Shown one piece after another: positions 33,955-42,813 of a DNA stretch of 64,000 nt. The position numbers were made by a program, and so were the translations under genes. Within the stretch, counting starts at the first letter, position 1; every line of letters begins with the position of its first letter. The notes below the pieces were generated by a model. The model was not told the origin of the DNA. It worked only from the letters and a program-made list of their open reading frames with translations, and made no database searches. The DNA lies in assembly GCF_944384765.1 (NCBI RefSeq), contig NZ_CALWUM010000002.1:124001-188000 (forward strand). The letters run 5' to 3'. The DNA comes from an uncultured Agathobaculum sp. GTDB lineage: Bacteria > Bacillota > Clostridia > Oscillospirales > Butyricicoccaceae.

Positions 33955-36411
33955 ATGAAAAAAAGAATACTGGCCGTGCTGCTGGCCGCCTCACTGACCG
34001 CGGCCATGCTGTCCACGGTCGCGTGTGCCGCTGCGGACGCTTACACCGAAGAAAATGCAACCATGATTGTGTTTTCCGACAGTGCGGTCACGGCCGCGGG
34101 CGCGTACAGCGGCTATGAGATCGATGGCACCGCGCTCTCCATCACCGCGGCGGGCACCTATGTGCTGTCCGGCGCGTGCGCGGACGGTTCGGTAACGGTT
34201 AAAAAAGAGGTGACGGGCGTCACGCTCGTGCTGGACGGACTGGATCTGGCCTCGTCCTCTACCTCGCCGATCACGGTGAATAAATCCGCGCAGGCGACCC
34301 TGCTCGCCGCGGCGGGCAGCGAAAACACGGTGGCAGACAGCGCGGATGCAAACGACGAGAACGCCGCCATCAAGGTCAAGACCGGCGGCGCGCTCACGCT
34401 CGGCGGCACGGGTGCGCTGACCGTGGAGGGCAACTGCAAGAACGGCATCAAGGGCGCGGCGCAGTCGTCGATCACGGTTGACGAACTGACAATGGAGATT
34501 GACGCAGTGGACGACGGCCTGTCGTGCGACGACGAGCTGACCATCCGCGGCGGCACGCTGGCAATCAATGCGGGCGGCGACGCGATCAAAGCCTCGCCCG
34601 ATGTGGATGACGAGACCGCGCCGGACACGGTATCCAAGGGCGATATCACGATTGCGGGCGGTACGCTGACCCTCACCGCGGCGGCGGACGGCGTGCAGGC
34701 GGACGGCGACCTGACAATCTCGGGCGGCACATTCACGATCACGGCAAACGGCGGCCATGCGACCACACTTGCCGAGGACGCAGCTTCGTGCAAGGGACTT
34801 AAGGCGGACGGCACCCTGTCCATCGCCGGCGGTACGTTTGCAGTCGACAGCGCGGACGACGCGGTGCACGCGGCGGACGTGTCCGTGACCGGCGGCAGTC
34901 TGACGCTTGCAACCGGAGACGACGCGATCCACGCGGATAACGCGCTGACCATCGGCGCCGCGGACAGCAGCGTAGACGGCCCGGTTATTCAGATCACCGA
35001 CAGCTATGAGGGCCTTGAGGGCACGACGGTCACGATATACAGCGGCGATATCGACATAACCGCCTCGGATGACGGCGTCAACGCGGCAAACAGCGACATC
35101 GGCGAGCGCAGCGACCTGTTTGCGATCAATATTTACGGCGGCGACCTGTATGTCAACGCGGGCTCGGACGGCCTGGACTCCAACTGCGACATTACCATGA
35201 CCGGTGGCACAGTCGAGGTCTACGGCGCGGACCAGGCCATGGACACGGCCATCGACTATGACGGCACGTTCACGCTTTCGGGCGGCACACTGTTTGGCGC
35301 GGGTATGACCCCGTCCGCAGGCACGCAGGCCTATGCGGCGTTTGGCAGCACGCTGTCCGGCGGCATGGGCGGCGGCCGTCCCGGCGGCATGGGCGGCATG
35401 GACGGCATGGACGGCACAGAACCGCCCGAGGGCGCGGACGGCACTATGCCTGAACGTCCGGACGGCGAGACCATGCCTGACCGCGGCCCGGGTATGCGCC
35501 CGGACGAAAGCGGCGATCTGACCCCGCCCGATGGCATACAGCCGGATGACAGCATGACCCCGCCCGGCGGCAGCGGCGAGCACACCCGTCCGGACGGTAT
35601 GGGCGGCGGCATGGGCGGTATGCAGGGGGAGAGCGCGCTCGGCATCAGCGCGGGCAGCACGGTTGCCATCCAGTCCGCCGATGGCGAAACACTGTTTGAG
35701 ACGACCGCGGCCGGCCGCATGAGCGGTGTGATCTTCTCCTCGTCTGCGGTCGCGGAGGGCGAGACCTATACCCTAGTGGTGGACGGCGAGACCGTCGAGC
35801 AGGCGCAGGCTGCACTTGGCACGGCGGACAATGCCGACATGGGCGGCCAGCCGGACGCCCGGCCGGATGAGGGTAGCACGGCAGGATATACCGACGTGGC
35901 GGCGGACGCCTGGTATGCGGACGCGGTCGCGTATGTGTCCGCACAGGGGCTGATGAATGGCACCAGCAGCGGGATCTTTTCACCCGGCACTACGATGAGC
36001 CGCGCCATGCTGGTGACCGTGCTCTACCGTTTGAGCGGGTCGCCTGCGGTGACGCAGGCGAGCAGCTTTACCGACGTGGCAGAGGATGCCTGGTATGCGG
36101 ACGCAGTCGCGTGGGCGAGCGAGCAGGGCGTGGTGAACGGCACGTCGGCAACCACGTTTTCGCCGAATGACAGTGTGACCCGCGAGCAGATGGCGGCGCT
36201 GCTGCACCGCTATGCAGGCGCGCCCGAAACCGCGGGCGATCTGTCCGCTTATACCGACGCAGGCAGCATTTCGGCCTATGCAGTGGACGCGATGGGCTGG
36301 TGCGTGCAAAACGGCATTCTGAACGGCACGGACAGCGGCAAACTGTCGCCCGCGGCTTCGGCCACGCGCGCCGAGGTGGCCGCCGTGCTGCAGCGGTACG
36401 CCGCGCTGTGA
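33955..36411 (+). CDS. Secreted beta-helix (carbohydrate-binding, Cthe_2159-like) protein with three SLH domains
   Basis: An 818-residue secreted protein. A signal peptide (KKRILAVLLAASLTAAMLSTVACAAA) leads to a long repetitive beta-helix, residues ~30-470, with recurrent G-G-T-L/G-D-I turns such as ITIAGGTLTLTAAADGVQADGD and AVDSADDAVHAADVSVTGGSL. A Gly/Met/Pro/Asp-rich linker spans ~470-560. The C-terminus has three S-layer homology domains (TDVAADAWYADAVAYVSAQG, TDVAEDAWYADAVAWASEQG, and a last AYTDAGSISAYAVDAMGW) that bind wall polymers. It follows DUF4956 by 17 bases; GTG 33952 is an alternative start nearer AAAGGAG. Confidence 0.87.
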   Translation: MKKRILAVLLAASLTAAMLSTVACAAADAYTEENATMIVFSDSAVTAAGAYSGYEIDGTALSITAAGTYVLSGACADGSVTVKKEVTGVTLVLDGLDLASSSTSPITVNKSAQATLLAAAGSENTVADSADANDENAAIKVKTGGALTLGGTGALTVEGNCKNGIKGAAQSSITVDELTMEIDAVDDGLSCDDELTIRGGTLAINAGGDAIKASPDVDDETAPDTVSKGDITIAGGTLTLTAAADGVQADGDLTISGGTFTITANGGHATTLAEDAASCKGLKADGTLSIAGGTFAVDSADDAVHAADVSVTGGSLTLATGDDAIHADNALTIGAADSSVDGPVIQITDSYEGLEGTTVTIYSGDIDITASDDGVNAANSDIGERSDLFAINIYGGDLYVNAGSDGLDSNCDITMTGGTVEVYGADQAMDTAIDYDGTFTLSGGTLFGAGMTPSAGTQAYAAFGSTLSGGMGGGRPGGMGGMDGMDGTEPPEGADGTMPERPDGETMPDRGPGMRPDESGDLTPPDGIQPDDSMTPPGGSGEHTRPDGMGGGMGGMQGESALGISAGSTVAIQSADGETLFETTAAGRMSGVIFSSSAVAEGETYTLVVDGETVEQAQAALGTADNADMGGQPDARPDEGSTAGYTDVAADAWYADAVAYVSAQGLMNGTSSGIFSPGTTMSRAMLVTVLYRLSGSPAVTQASSFTDVAEDAWYADAVAWASEQGVVNGTSATTFSPNDSVTREQMAALLHRYAGAPETAGDLSAYTDAGSISAYAVDAMGWCVQNGILNGTDSGKLSPAASATRAEVAAVLQRYAAL

Positions 36412-36504
36412 AAAGTTCCCGATTTACAAACGGGTTTTACACAAATTTAACACGCTTTCCCGATAAGATAGTTTCATCCAAAAACGGGAAGGAAGTGTGC
36501 CGTG

Positions 36505-37254
36505 ATGAAGGCCACCGGACAGGAGATTGCGCGCGCCAGGCAGGAGGAACCCTTCCTCGAGCGCTTTATCGAGGCGTATCAGCCTTTTATTCTGCGCACA
36601 GCTTCACAATGCGCAGGCTTTTCGGTCACGCGCAGTGACGACGAGTTTTCCATCGCCCTGCTCGCGTTTTACGAGGCCGTGCGGCAATACGACCCCGCGG
36701 GCGGCAGCTTCGGCGCGTTTGCTGCGCTCGTCATCCGTCACCGGCTGGCGGACTACTACCGCGCGCTGCGGCATTTTGCACCTGAGATCCCGCTGGCCCC
36801 GCAGGCCTTTGACGGCACGGTGGACCAGGACGAGGCGGACGCGACCCTGCAGATGGCCGTGTCGCAGCGTCTTTCCCGGTCGGATGAGACATCATCGGCC
36901 GCCTGGGAGATCGAGGCGGCGGACGAGCAGCTTGCCCGCTATGGGTTCCGCATCGCGGACCTGTCCGCCTGCGCGCCGCACACGGAAAAGCCCCGGCGCG
37001 ACTGCGCGCGGGCGATCGCTGTGCTGCTGCACGACCCGGCCCTGTTTGGCGTGCTCAAGCGGCAGCAGCGTCTGCCGGTCAAGCAGCTGGCGCGGGCAAG
37101 CCATGTGCGGCAGAGCGTAATTGAGCGCCACCGCCGGTATATCATCGCGGCGGCCGTGCTGATGAGTGGGGATTACCCGCGGCTGTGCTCATATCTGCAA
37201 ACCGTCAAGCAGGAGCTGCGCCGCGCCTGTCCGCCTGCACAGCACAGGTGCTGA
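36505..37254 (+). CDS. sigI: RNA polymerase sigma-I factor
   Basis: A 249-residue SigI-type sigma factor. Region 2-like sequence is FLERFIEAYQPFILRTASQCAGF, RSDDEFSIALLAFYEAVRQYDPAGGSFGAFAALVIRHRLADYYR. The SigI-specific C-terminal part follows (EQLARYGFRIADLSACAPHTEKPRRDCARAI, then QLARASHVRQSVIERHRRYIIAAAVLMSGDY). SigI usually responds to heat or to polysaccharide through a membrane anti-sigma RsgI encoded next to it. No rsgI-like gene follows here. ATG 36505 follows GGAAGGAAG; GTG 36502 is possible. Confidence 0.9.
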   Translation: MKATGQEIARARQEEPFLERFIEAYQPFILRTASQCAGFSVTRSDDEFSIALLAFYEAVRQYDPAGGSFGAFAALVIRHRLADYYRALRHFAPEIPLAPQAFDGTVDQDEADATLQMAVSQRLSRSDETSSAAWEIEAADEQLARYGFRIADLSACAPHTEKPRRDCARAIAVLLHDPALFGVLKRQQRLPVKQLARASHVRQSVIERHRRYIIAAAVLMSGDYPRLCSYLQTVKQELRRACPPAQHRC

Positions 37255-37278
37255 CACAGACAATTTCATACCCGGTGC

Positions 37279-37317
37279 AAAGCCCGGTTCGGCATTTGGC
37301 TGAACCGGGCTTTTTTC
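37279..37317 (+). terminator. Terminator after sigI
   Basis: Perfect 12-bp stem AAAGCCCGGTTC/GAACCGGGCTTT followed by further T. Confidence 0.9.
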
Positions 37318-37361
37318 ATGCGGCGGGGAAAGCAGGATATGCACAAATCGCACGGTATGTC

Positions 37362-37391
37362 TTGCCTGACTTTGTCCCTGTGTGGTATACT
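37362..37391 (+). promoter_or_regulatory. Promoter of the CpXC gene
   Basis: TTGCCT (37362-37367), 18-base spacer, TATACT (37386-37391), 40 bases before the start codon. Confidence 0.55.
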
Positions 37392-37430
37392 ATATCTAAT
37401 TGGGCTAACATAGAGGAGGACGACCGGAAA

Positions 37431-38042
37431 ATGATCATTACCTGCCCGCACTGTCAGGCCGAAACCGACCATAAGGTGATCGACCATATCAATATCGACC
37501 GCAATCCCGAGCTGCGGGCCAAGGTACAGGACTTGTCCTGCTTCCGCGTCACCTGCCCAAACTGCGGCGAGACCGTTCTCGCCGTGCATCCCTGCCTGTA
37601 CCACGATATGTCCAACCAGTTTATGGTCTGGCTGTGGCCCGGGGAGGAGAAAGCGCCCAGCGCGCAGTTTGACCCGCTCTCGGGCTATACGCTGCGCATG
37701 GTGGACAGCTTAAACGCCTTCCGTGAGAAGATCAACATCCTTGAGCGCGGACTGGACGACCGCACGGTCGAAATCATGAAGCTGCTGCTGTTTGCGCAGC
37801 TCAACCGCGACCTGGATGTGGTCGAGCTGCTCTTCCACGAGCTGGATGAGCAGACCATGGATTTCCGCTTTGTCGCCGTGCTGTCCGACGGGGCGGAGCA
37901 GTATGCCGCCATGCCGGGCGCGGTATACCAGCGTATGAATGAGGACGTGCAGAACTATCTGTACACGCCGGGCGGCGACTTTGCGCGCATCGACATGGCC
38001 TGGGCGCGGGACGCGCTCGAGCTGCTGCACGAGCTTGGATAA
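37431..38042 (+). CDS. CpXC domain protein
   Basis: A 203-residue protein. Its N-terminal ~60 residues have two CPxC motifs (TCPHCQAE and TCPNCGET), the zinc-binding CpXC domain, followed by a helical region (SLNAFREKINILERGLDDRTVEIMKLLLFAQLNRD). The function of CpXC proteins is unknown to me; the paired motifs suggest a structural zinc. ATG 37431 follows GAGGAGG at 11 bases. It is a single-gene unit bounded by terminators. Confidence 0.85.
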   Translation: MIITCPHCQAETDHKVIDHINIDRNPELRAKVQDLSCFRVTCPNCGETVLAVHPCLYHDMSNQFMVWLWPGEEKAPSAQFDPLSGYTLRMVDSLNAFREKINILERGLDDRTVEIMKLLLFAQLNRDLDVVELLFHELDEQTMDFRFVAVLSDGAEQYAAMPGAVYQRMNEDVQNYLYTPGGDFARIDMAWARDALELLHELG

Positions 38043-38043
38043 T

Positions 38044-38076
38044 AAAACGGCCTCCCCAAAAGGGGAGACCGTGTGC
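38044..38076. terminator. Terminator between CpXC gene and manganese exporter gene
   Basis: Stem ACGGCCTCCCC/GGGGAGACCGT with an AAAA loop; the minus side runs into TTTTATT. Confidence 0.8.
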
Positions 38077-38084
38077 GTATGGGG

Positions 38085-38936
38085 TCAGCCGTAAATCGTC
38101 TGCACCAGCATACCGCCGATCACTGCCACCACAAAGGTCGCTGCGATCACAGGGAACGCGCGGCGGCGTCCCTCTTTTTCCTGAAACAGCACGATATAGC
38201 CAAAGCCCGCGCCGGTAGACAGGCCGGCGATCAACGCGCCGAAGCTGATCGTGCCGCCGACAAACAGCTCGGAGAGCAGCACACTCATCGCGCAGCTGGG
38301 AACCAGGCCGAGGATGGCGCACAGCACCGGCTGGAACAGCGTGTCCGACAGGAGCAGCGAAGCTAGCACGTCTTCGCCGATCAGATGGACGGCCAGATCG
38401 AGCGCCAGCATCACCACGAACAGAAAAACCGAGGTCTTGATCGTGTGCCACACGACGCTCCACACCGGCGAGCCCGCGCTGCAGTCGCAGGCGGTCATCT
38501 CCACCTCGACCGGTTCATCGGTCGCCGGTTTGTGGCTGCGAAACACCGTGTATTTGAGCAGATAGCCGCCGATCACCGCGACCGCGAATTTGACCACGAG
38601 CAGCAGGGCAACCTGCCCGATGCTCGCGCCGCCCGCCAACATGACGGGCACCGCCTCGTCCGACGTGGCGAGGAACACCGCGACCAGCGTGGCCGGGGCG
38701 AGATAACCGGCGCAGAACAGCGCCGAAGCGGCGGCAGAAAAGCCGCACTGGGGGATCGTGCCGGCCAGCGCGCCGACGATCGGGCCGAACTGCGCCGCGC
38801 GCGAGAGCAGCGCGGGAGTATTGGTCAGCCGGTTCTCAATATAATAGAGCAGGGCATAGACCAGCAGCAGGAGCGGCACGGTTTTCAAAACATCGAAAAA
38901 CGCTTCCGGCACAACATGTGCTAAAATATGGAGCAA
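38085..38936 (-). CDS. Putative manganese / heavy-metal exporter (ArsP_2-type, 10-TM family)
   Basis: A 283-residue hydrophobic protein with about eight to ten membrane segments. The duplicated signature is clear: TIPQCGFSAAASALFCAGYLAPATLVAVFLATSDEAVPVML in the first half and LVPSCAMSVLLSELFVGGTISFGALIAGLSTGAGFGYIVLF in the second. This family is annotated as arsenic efflux or putative manganese transporter. The start is TTG 38936, eight bases after GAGGTG. With the riboswitch-controlled ATPase at 29.5 kb, the window carries two candidate manganese exporters. Confidence 0.82.
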   Translation of the reverse strand: MLHILAHVVPEAFFDVLKTVPLLLLVYALLYYIENRLTNTPALLSRAAQFGPIVGALAGTIPQCGFSAAASALFCAGYLAPATLVAVFLATSDEAVPVMLAGGASIGQVALLLVVKFAVAVIGGYLLKYTVFRSHKPATDEPVEVEMTACDCSAGSPVWSVVWHTIKTSVFLFVVMLALDLAVHLIGEDVLASLLLSDTLFQPVLCAILGLVPSCAMSVLLSELFVGGTISFGALIAGLSTGAGFGYIVLFQEKEGRRRAFPVIAATFVVAVIGGMLVQTIYG

Positions 38937-38983
38937 ATAATTTCACCTCATCATGCATACAGGGATAAAAAGACAGCTTTATT

Positions 38984-39013
38984 ACTATACCACATCGAGG
39001 CGCTTTAGGGCAA
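38984..39013 (-). promoter_or_regulatory. Promoter of the putative manganese exporter
   Basis: Minus strand TTGCCC (39013-39008), 18-base spacer, TATAGT (38989-38984). The leader is short and has no riboswitch. Confidence 0.55.
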
Positions 39014-39064
39014 GCGGGATTTGCCGCAAAGCGTGAATTTTGGAAAAGGAAACGAACAAACGAT

Positions 39065-40681
39065 ATGAAATTTAGCGAACTGAAGATACAGAAGAACATC
39101 CTGCGCGCCCTGCGCGAGGCAGGCTACGAGCAGCCCACCCCGATCCAGCAGCGGGCGATCCCGCTGGTGCTGGCGGGACGCGATGTGCTCGGCTGCGCGC
39201 AGACTGGCACAGGCAAAACCTGCGCGTTTTCCGTGCCGATTATCCAGCGCCTGAGCGGCGAGAAGGGCAAGCCGGGCGTCATCCGCGCGCTGATCCTGAC
39301 GCCGACCCGTGAGCTAGCATTACAGATCTACGAGAATGTCTGCCAGTATGCGCGCTATACCGCCTGCACGGCCGCGGTGATTTACGGCGGCGTGTCCCAG
39401 GTGCCGCAGGTCGAGGCCATCGGGCGCGGCGCGGATATTCTGATCGCCACCCCGGGCCGTCTGTGGGATCTGATGGGGCAGAACGTTGTCAAGCTGAATA
39501 AGGTCGAATGCTTTGTGCTTGACGAGGCTGACCGGATGCTCGATATGGGCTTTTTCCCGGACGTCAAGCGCATCGTCAAGTGCCTGCCCGCCAAGCGGCA
39601 GACCCTGCTGTTCTCCGCGACCATCCCGACCGAGATCGCCGCACTTGCGGACAGTATGCTGCGAGACCCCGAGCATATCGCGGTCACCCCCTCGGCCAAG
39701 CCGGTGGATAAGATCGAGCAGAAGGTTTATTTTGCGGAAAGGGCGGAAAAGCGGGAACTTCTCGCCACGGTCATCCGTCAAAGCAACGTACACCAAACGC
39801 TGGTGTTCACCCGCACCAAGCACGGCGCGGACCGCGTCGCCCGCGACTTAAATCGCGCCGGCATCAAGGCGCGCTCGATCCACGGCGACAAGACGCAGAA
39901 CCAGCGTCAGCGCGCACTGAGCGAGTTTAAGGCGTGCAAGATCGCGGTGCTGGTGGCGACCGATATCGCCGCGCGCGGCATCGACATCAGCGAGCTGCCG
40001 CTCGTGATCAACTTTGACCTGCCAAACGTACCCGAAACCTATGTGCACCGCATCGGCCGCACCGGCCGCGCGGGGCAGGAGGGTACAGCGATCTCGTTCT
40101 GCGACAAGTCCGAGCGTCCCTATCTCAAGGACATCGAAAAACTGATCGGTAAGTCCATTCCGGTGGCGGGTGAGATCCCGCATCAGGAAACTACACCGGC
40201 CCCCGCGCCGCGTGAAACTGCGCAGCGCCGCACGACCAATAACCGCACCCGCCGTAAGCAGGTTTCGGAAAATGCATCCGCGGAAGCGGTGGCTGCGGAA
40301 GCCGCAGCGGAAAAGGCGGCCAAGCAGAAGGCGCGCAAGGCCAAGGCGGAGGCAAAGCGCCCCGCCCGCCGGGAAAAGGCCGCGCAGGTGCAGGCCGAGC
40401 AAAAGGCGAAGGCTGCCGCGCCGCGCGCAAAGCGCGCTGCATCGGGCGGCCGCGGGCGCCGTGGCGATCCATATGCGCGCTATGAGAAGAACGAGCCTCG
40501 CGTGGACGCGCACACGCCCTCCCGCGCCTATGCGCTGAGCGATGAGGCTGCCGAGCGCATCCGCAAAAAGGTCGAGGCCGCGCTGGCGGCGCGCGCTGCG
40601 GGAGCGGTTGCCACTGCCCCCGCGCAGGAGGAAAAGAAAAAGGCGCCTGCCCGCCGGCACCATCGCCGCACCCGTAAATAA
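39065..40681 (+). CDS. DEAD-box RNA helicase
   Basis: A 538-residue helicase. Motifs in order: Q motif (QPTPIQQRAIPL), motif I AQTGTGKT, Ia PTRELALQI, II DEAD (VLDEADRMLDMGFFP), III SAT (LFSATIP), then TDIAARGIDIS and HRIGRTGRAG. Residues ~375-538 are a basic, Ala/Lys/Arg-rich tail typical of cold-shock and ribosome-assembly helicases. It unwinds RNA with ATP. ATG 39065 has only a distant AAAAGGAAA site. The closest type is RhlE/CshA; I do not assign a symbol. Confidence 0.94.
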   Translation: MKFSELKIQKNILRALREAGYEQPTPIQQRAIPLVLAGRDVLGCAQTGTGKTCAFSVPIIQRLSGEKGKPGVIRALILTPTRELALQIYENVCQYARYTACTAAVIYGGVSQVPQVEAIGRGADILIATPGRLWDLMGQNVVKLNKVECFVLDEADRMLDMGFFPDVKRIVKCLPAKRQTLLFSATIPTEIAALADSMLRDPEHIAVTPSAKPVDKIEQKVYFAERAEKRELLATVIRQSNVHQTLVFTRTKHGADRVARDLNRAGIKARSIHGDKTQNQRQRALSEFKACKIAVLVATDIAARGIDISELPLVINFDLPNVPETYVHRIGRTGRAGQEGTAISFCDKSERPYLKDIEKLIGKSIPVAGEIPHQETTPAPAPRETAQRRTTNNRTRRKQVSENASAEAVAAEAAAEKAAKQKARKAKAEAKRPARREKAAQVQAEQKAKAAAPRAKRAASGGRGRRGDPYARYEKNEPRVDAHTPSRAYALSDEAAERIRKKVEAALAARAAGAVATAPAQEEKKKAPARRHHRRTRK

Positions 40682-40711
40682 CACAGACAGAGACAACAAA
40701 GGAGCATACGT

Positions 40712-41899
40712 TTGAACGGCGCAAAACACCGCTTCGCCCTCGGGCTGACCTGCTTTTTTCTGGTCTGCCTGACCGTGGTCTATCCATTTCTGCTCTATAC
40801 GCCCAATGCGTTTATCACAAGCTGGAGGGAATGGTATATTGAGACCGCGATGGGCACCATGACCCACCAATGGCTGGCAACCTGGTTCATCCCGGGCGAC
40901 ATCATCGAGGAAGTGATGGCGAAACGATACCAGCTCAATCAAAAGCAGGCCGGTATACAGAGCAGCTGGTTCGATTCGTTCAGCACGGAGGAACAGACGG
41001 CAGCCACACCCGAGGAGCAGTTCTATCAGACCTTCTCCGAACTTGATCGGGACAGCTTTGAGACGTTTTTAGAGAACAACCCGGAATACCTGGAAAACGG
41101 CTACGAGCATATCGATATCGACCTGATCGGCGACGATATGACAAGAAAAAATTATAAGACCGGCATCCGGACCACGCAGGGGGATACTGTGCTTGCCATC
41201 AATGCGGAGCACGGCATCCTGATCGCGGAGGTCGTGGGTGAGGACTCGCTCGGCATGGAATTTGCAGGCAAGGTTGCACTGTGCAAGCGGCCGGAAAACA
41301 TCTTCGTGGGCACCTGCGAGGGGCTGTTTGATTACGGCTCCTATGTATCCGAGATGGTCAGCCGGTATGATGCGATCCTCGGCATCAACGCCTCGGGCTT
41401 TGCCGATTATGAGGGCAACGGCACGGGCGGCCTGCCGTACGGCTTCCTGAAAAGCGAAGGGGAGACCCTGCAGGCGCCGGTCGGTGACGGGTGGAAGATC
41501 ATTGGCTTTGATGAGGAGAACCATCTGCAGATCGGTGAGTTTTCCGACACCTCCAACTTGCGTGACGGCGTGGAATTCCACCCGGCGCTGATCATCAACG
41601 GGGAAAACCTGGTTGCCGGCAGCGGTCTGAGCGATCAGCAGCCGCGCACCGCGATCGGCCAGGCGGAGGACGGCACAGTCATCATGCTGGTGGTGGATGG
41701 ACGGCAGTTCCATTCCTTTGGTATTTCGATTGAGCGCTGCGGCGAGATCATGGAGCGTTACGGCGCGTACCAGGCCTCCATGCTGGACGGCGGCTCGTCC
41801 TCGGTTATGGTTTATAACGGCCGCGAGATCACCAGTCCGACTACTCTGTCCCAAAATCCGGAGGGACGGTATCTGCCGGATGCGTTTCTCGTTCGCTGA
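40712..41899 (+). CDS. Phosphodiester glycosidase (NAGPA domain) family protein
   Basis: A 395-residue membrane-anchored protein: one N-terminal membrane segment (RFALGLTCFFLVCLTVVYPFLLY), then an extracytoplasmic NAGPA domain from about residue 135. Matches are DAILGINASGFADYEGNG, HPALIINGEN, QQPRTAIGQAEDGTVIMLVVDGR and QASMLDGGSSSVMVYNGREI. The family cleaves phosphodiester-linked sugars and is often tied to wall or exopolysaccharide metabolism. The start is TTG 40712, seven bases after AAAGGAG. It follows the helicase by 30 bases and ends at a strong terminator. Confidence 0.88.
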   Translation: MNGAKHRFALGLTCFFLVCLTVVYPFLLYTPNAFITSWREWYIETAMGTMTHQWLATWFIPGDIIEEVMAKRYQLNQKQAGIQSSWFDSFSTEEQTAATPEEQFYQTFSELDRDSFETFLENNPEYLENGYEHIDIDLIGDDMTRKNYKTGIRTTQGDTVLAINAEHGILIAEVVGEDSLGMEFAGKVALCKRPENIFVGTCEGLFDYGSYVSEMVSRYDAILGINASGFADYEGNGTGGLPYGFLKSEGETLQAPVGDGWKIIGFDEENHLQIGEFSDTSNLRDGVEFHPALIINGENLVAGSGLSDQQPRTAIGQAEDGTVIMLVVDGRQFHSFGISIERCGEIMERYGAYQASMLDGGSSSVMVYNGREITSPTTLSQNPEGRYLPDAFLVR

Positions 41900-41921
41900 C
41901 CCCTGTGACAATGTGAAAAAC

Positions 41922-41956
41922 AAAAAGGAGCTTTCGCCCTGCGAAAGCTCCTTTTT
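41922..41956. terminator. Bidirectional terminator before ung
   Basis: Stem AAAAAGGAGCTTTCGC/GCGAAAGCTCCTTTTT with a 3-base loop, shared by converging genes. Confidence 0.92.
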
Positions 41957-41993
41957 GCATCTCTGCCGTCCGGCGGACGGCAGTTTGCTTAGT

Positions 41994-42668
41994 TTATGCG
42001 TGGTTCAGATCCCAGTCGATCGGCGGGATACCGTTTTGCTCGAGGAAGGCGTTGCACTTCGAAAAGTGCCGGCAGCCGAAAAAGCCGCCTGACGCGGACA
42101 GAGGCGACGGGTGCGCGCACTCGAGCACCAGGTGCTGCGGCGCGGTGATCAAACTCTTTTTGCTGCGCGCATTGCTGCCCCAGAGCAGGAACACCACCGG
42201 ACGCGCGTGCTCGTTGAGCTTTTGGATGACGTGATCGGTAAAGGTCGTCCAGCCGATGTTTTTGTGGCTGTTGGCCTGCCCGCGGCGCACGGTCAGCGTG
42301 GTGTTGAGCAGCAGCACGCCGCGCTGCGCCCAGCGGGTGAGCGTGCCGTCCCGCGGGGGCTGGATGCCCAGATCGTCATGCAGTTCCTTGAAGATGTTTT
42401 GCAGGCTCGGCGGCTGCGGCACACCCGGCCGCACGGAAAAACACAGCCCGTGCGCCTGTCCCGGGCCATGATAGGGGTCCTGCCCGAGGATGACCGCCTT
42501 GACGTCCGCATAGGCGGTGTAGCGCAACGCGTTGAAAATATCCTCCGTCGGTGGATAGATGGTCTGCTCGGCATATTCTTTTTTCAGCCAGTAGCGGATG
42601 CGTTTGTAATACTCCTGCGAGAATTCCCCGGCGAGGATTTCGTCCCAGTCGTTTCCCAGATGTACCAT
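41994..42668 (-). CDS. ung: Uracil-DNA glycosylase
   Basis: A 224-residue family 1 UDG with catalytic Asp64 in VILGQDPYHGPGQAHGL, the uracil-binding LLLNTTLTVRRGQANSH and the late HPSPLSASGGFFGC loop. It removes uracil from DNA. ATG 42668 follows GGGAGG; the longer frame extends across the divergent promoter region. It stands alone on the minus strand. Confidence 0.97.
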   Translation of the reverse strand: MVHLGNDWDEILAGEFSQEYYKRIRYWLKKEYAEQTIYPPTEDIFNALRYTAYADVKAVILGQDPYHGPGQAHGLCFSVRPGVPQPPSLQNIFKELHDDLGIQPPRDGTLTRWAQRGVLLLNTTLTVRRGQANSHKNIGWTTFTDHVIQKLNEHARPVVFLLWGSNARSKKSLITAPQHLVLECAHPSPLSASGGFFGCRHFSKCNAFLEQNGIPPIDWDLNHA

Positions 42669-42725
42669 GTGGTCCTCCCAAAATGCTATTTCTATCAGTA
42701 TACCACAGGACGGCGAAAAAAGCGA

Positions 42726-42782
42726 TTGACAAATCTGCAAAGGCTTGCTATACTTCAAGTGTACTATAACAGATAATACATT
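42726..42782 (+). promoter_or_regulatory. Promoter and YtrA-type operator
   Basis: TTGACA (42726-42731), 17-base spacer, TATACT (42749-42754). Over the start point lies AGTGTA - 13 bases - TACATT (42758-42782), close to the AGTGTA-N13-TACACT dyad bound by YtrA-subfamily GntR repressors. The operator sits just before the gene for such a repressor, indicating autoregulation. Confidence 0.7.
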
Positions 42783-42813
42783 TAACACACATCCAGGAAA
42801 GGAGGCGCGCGAT

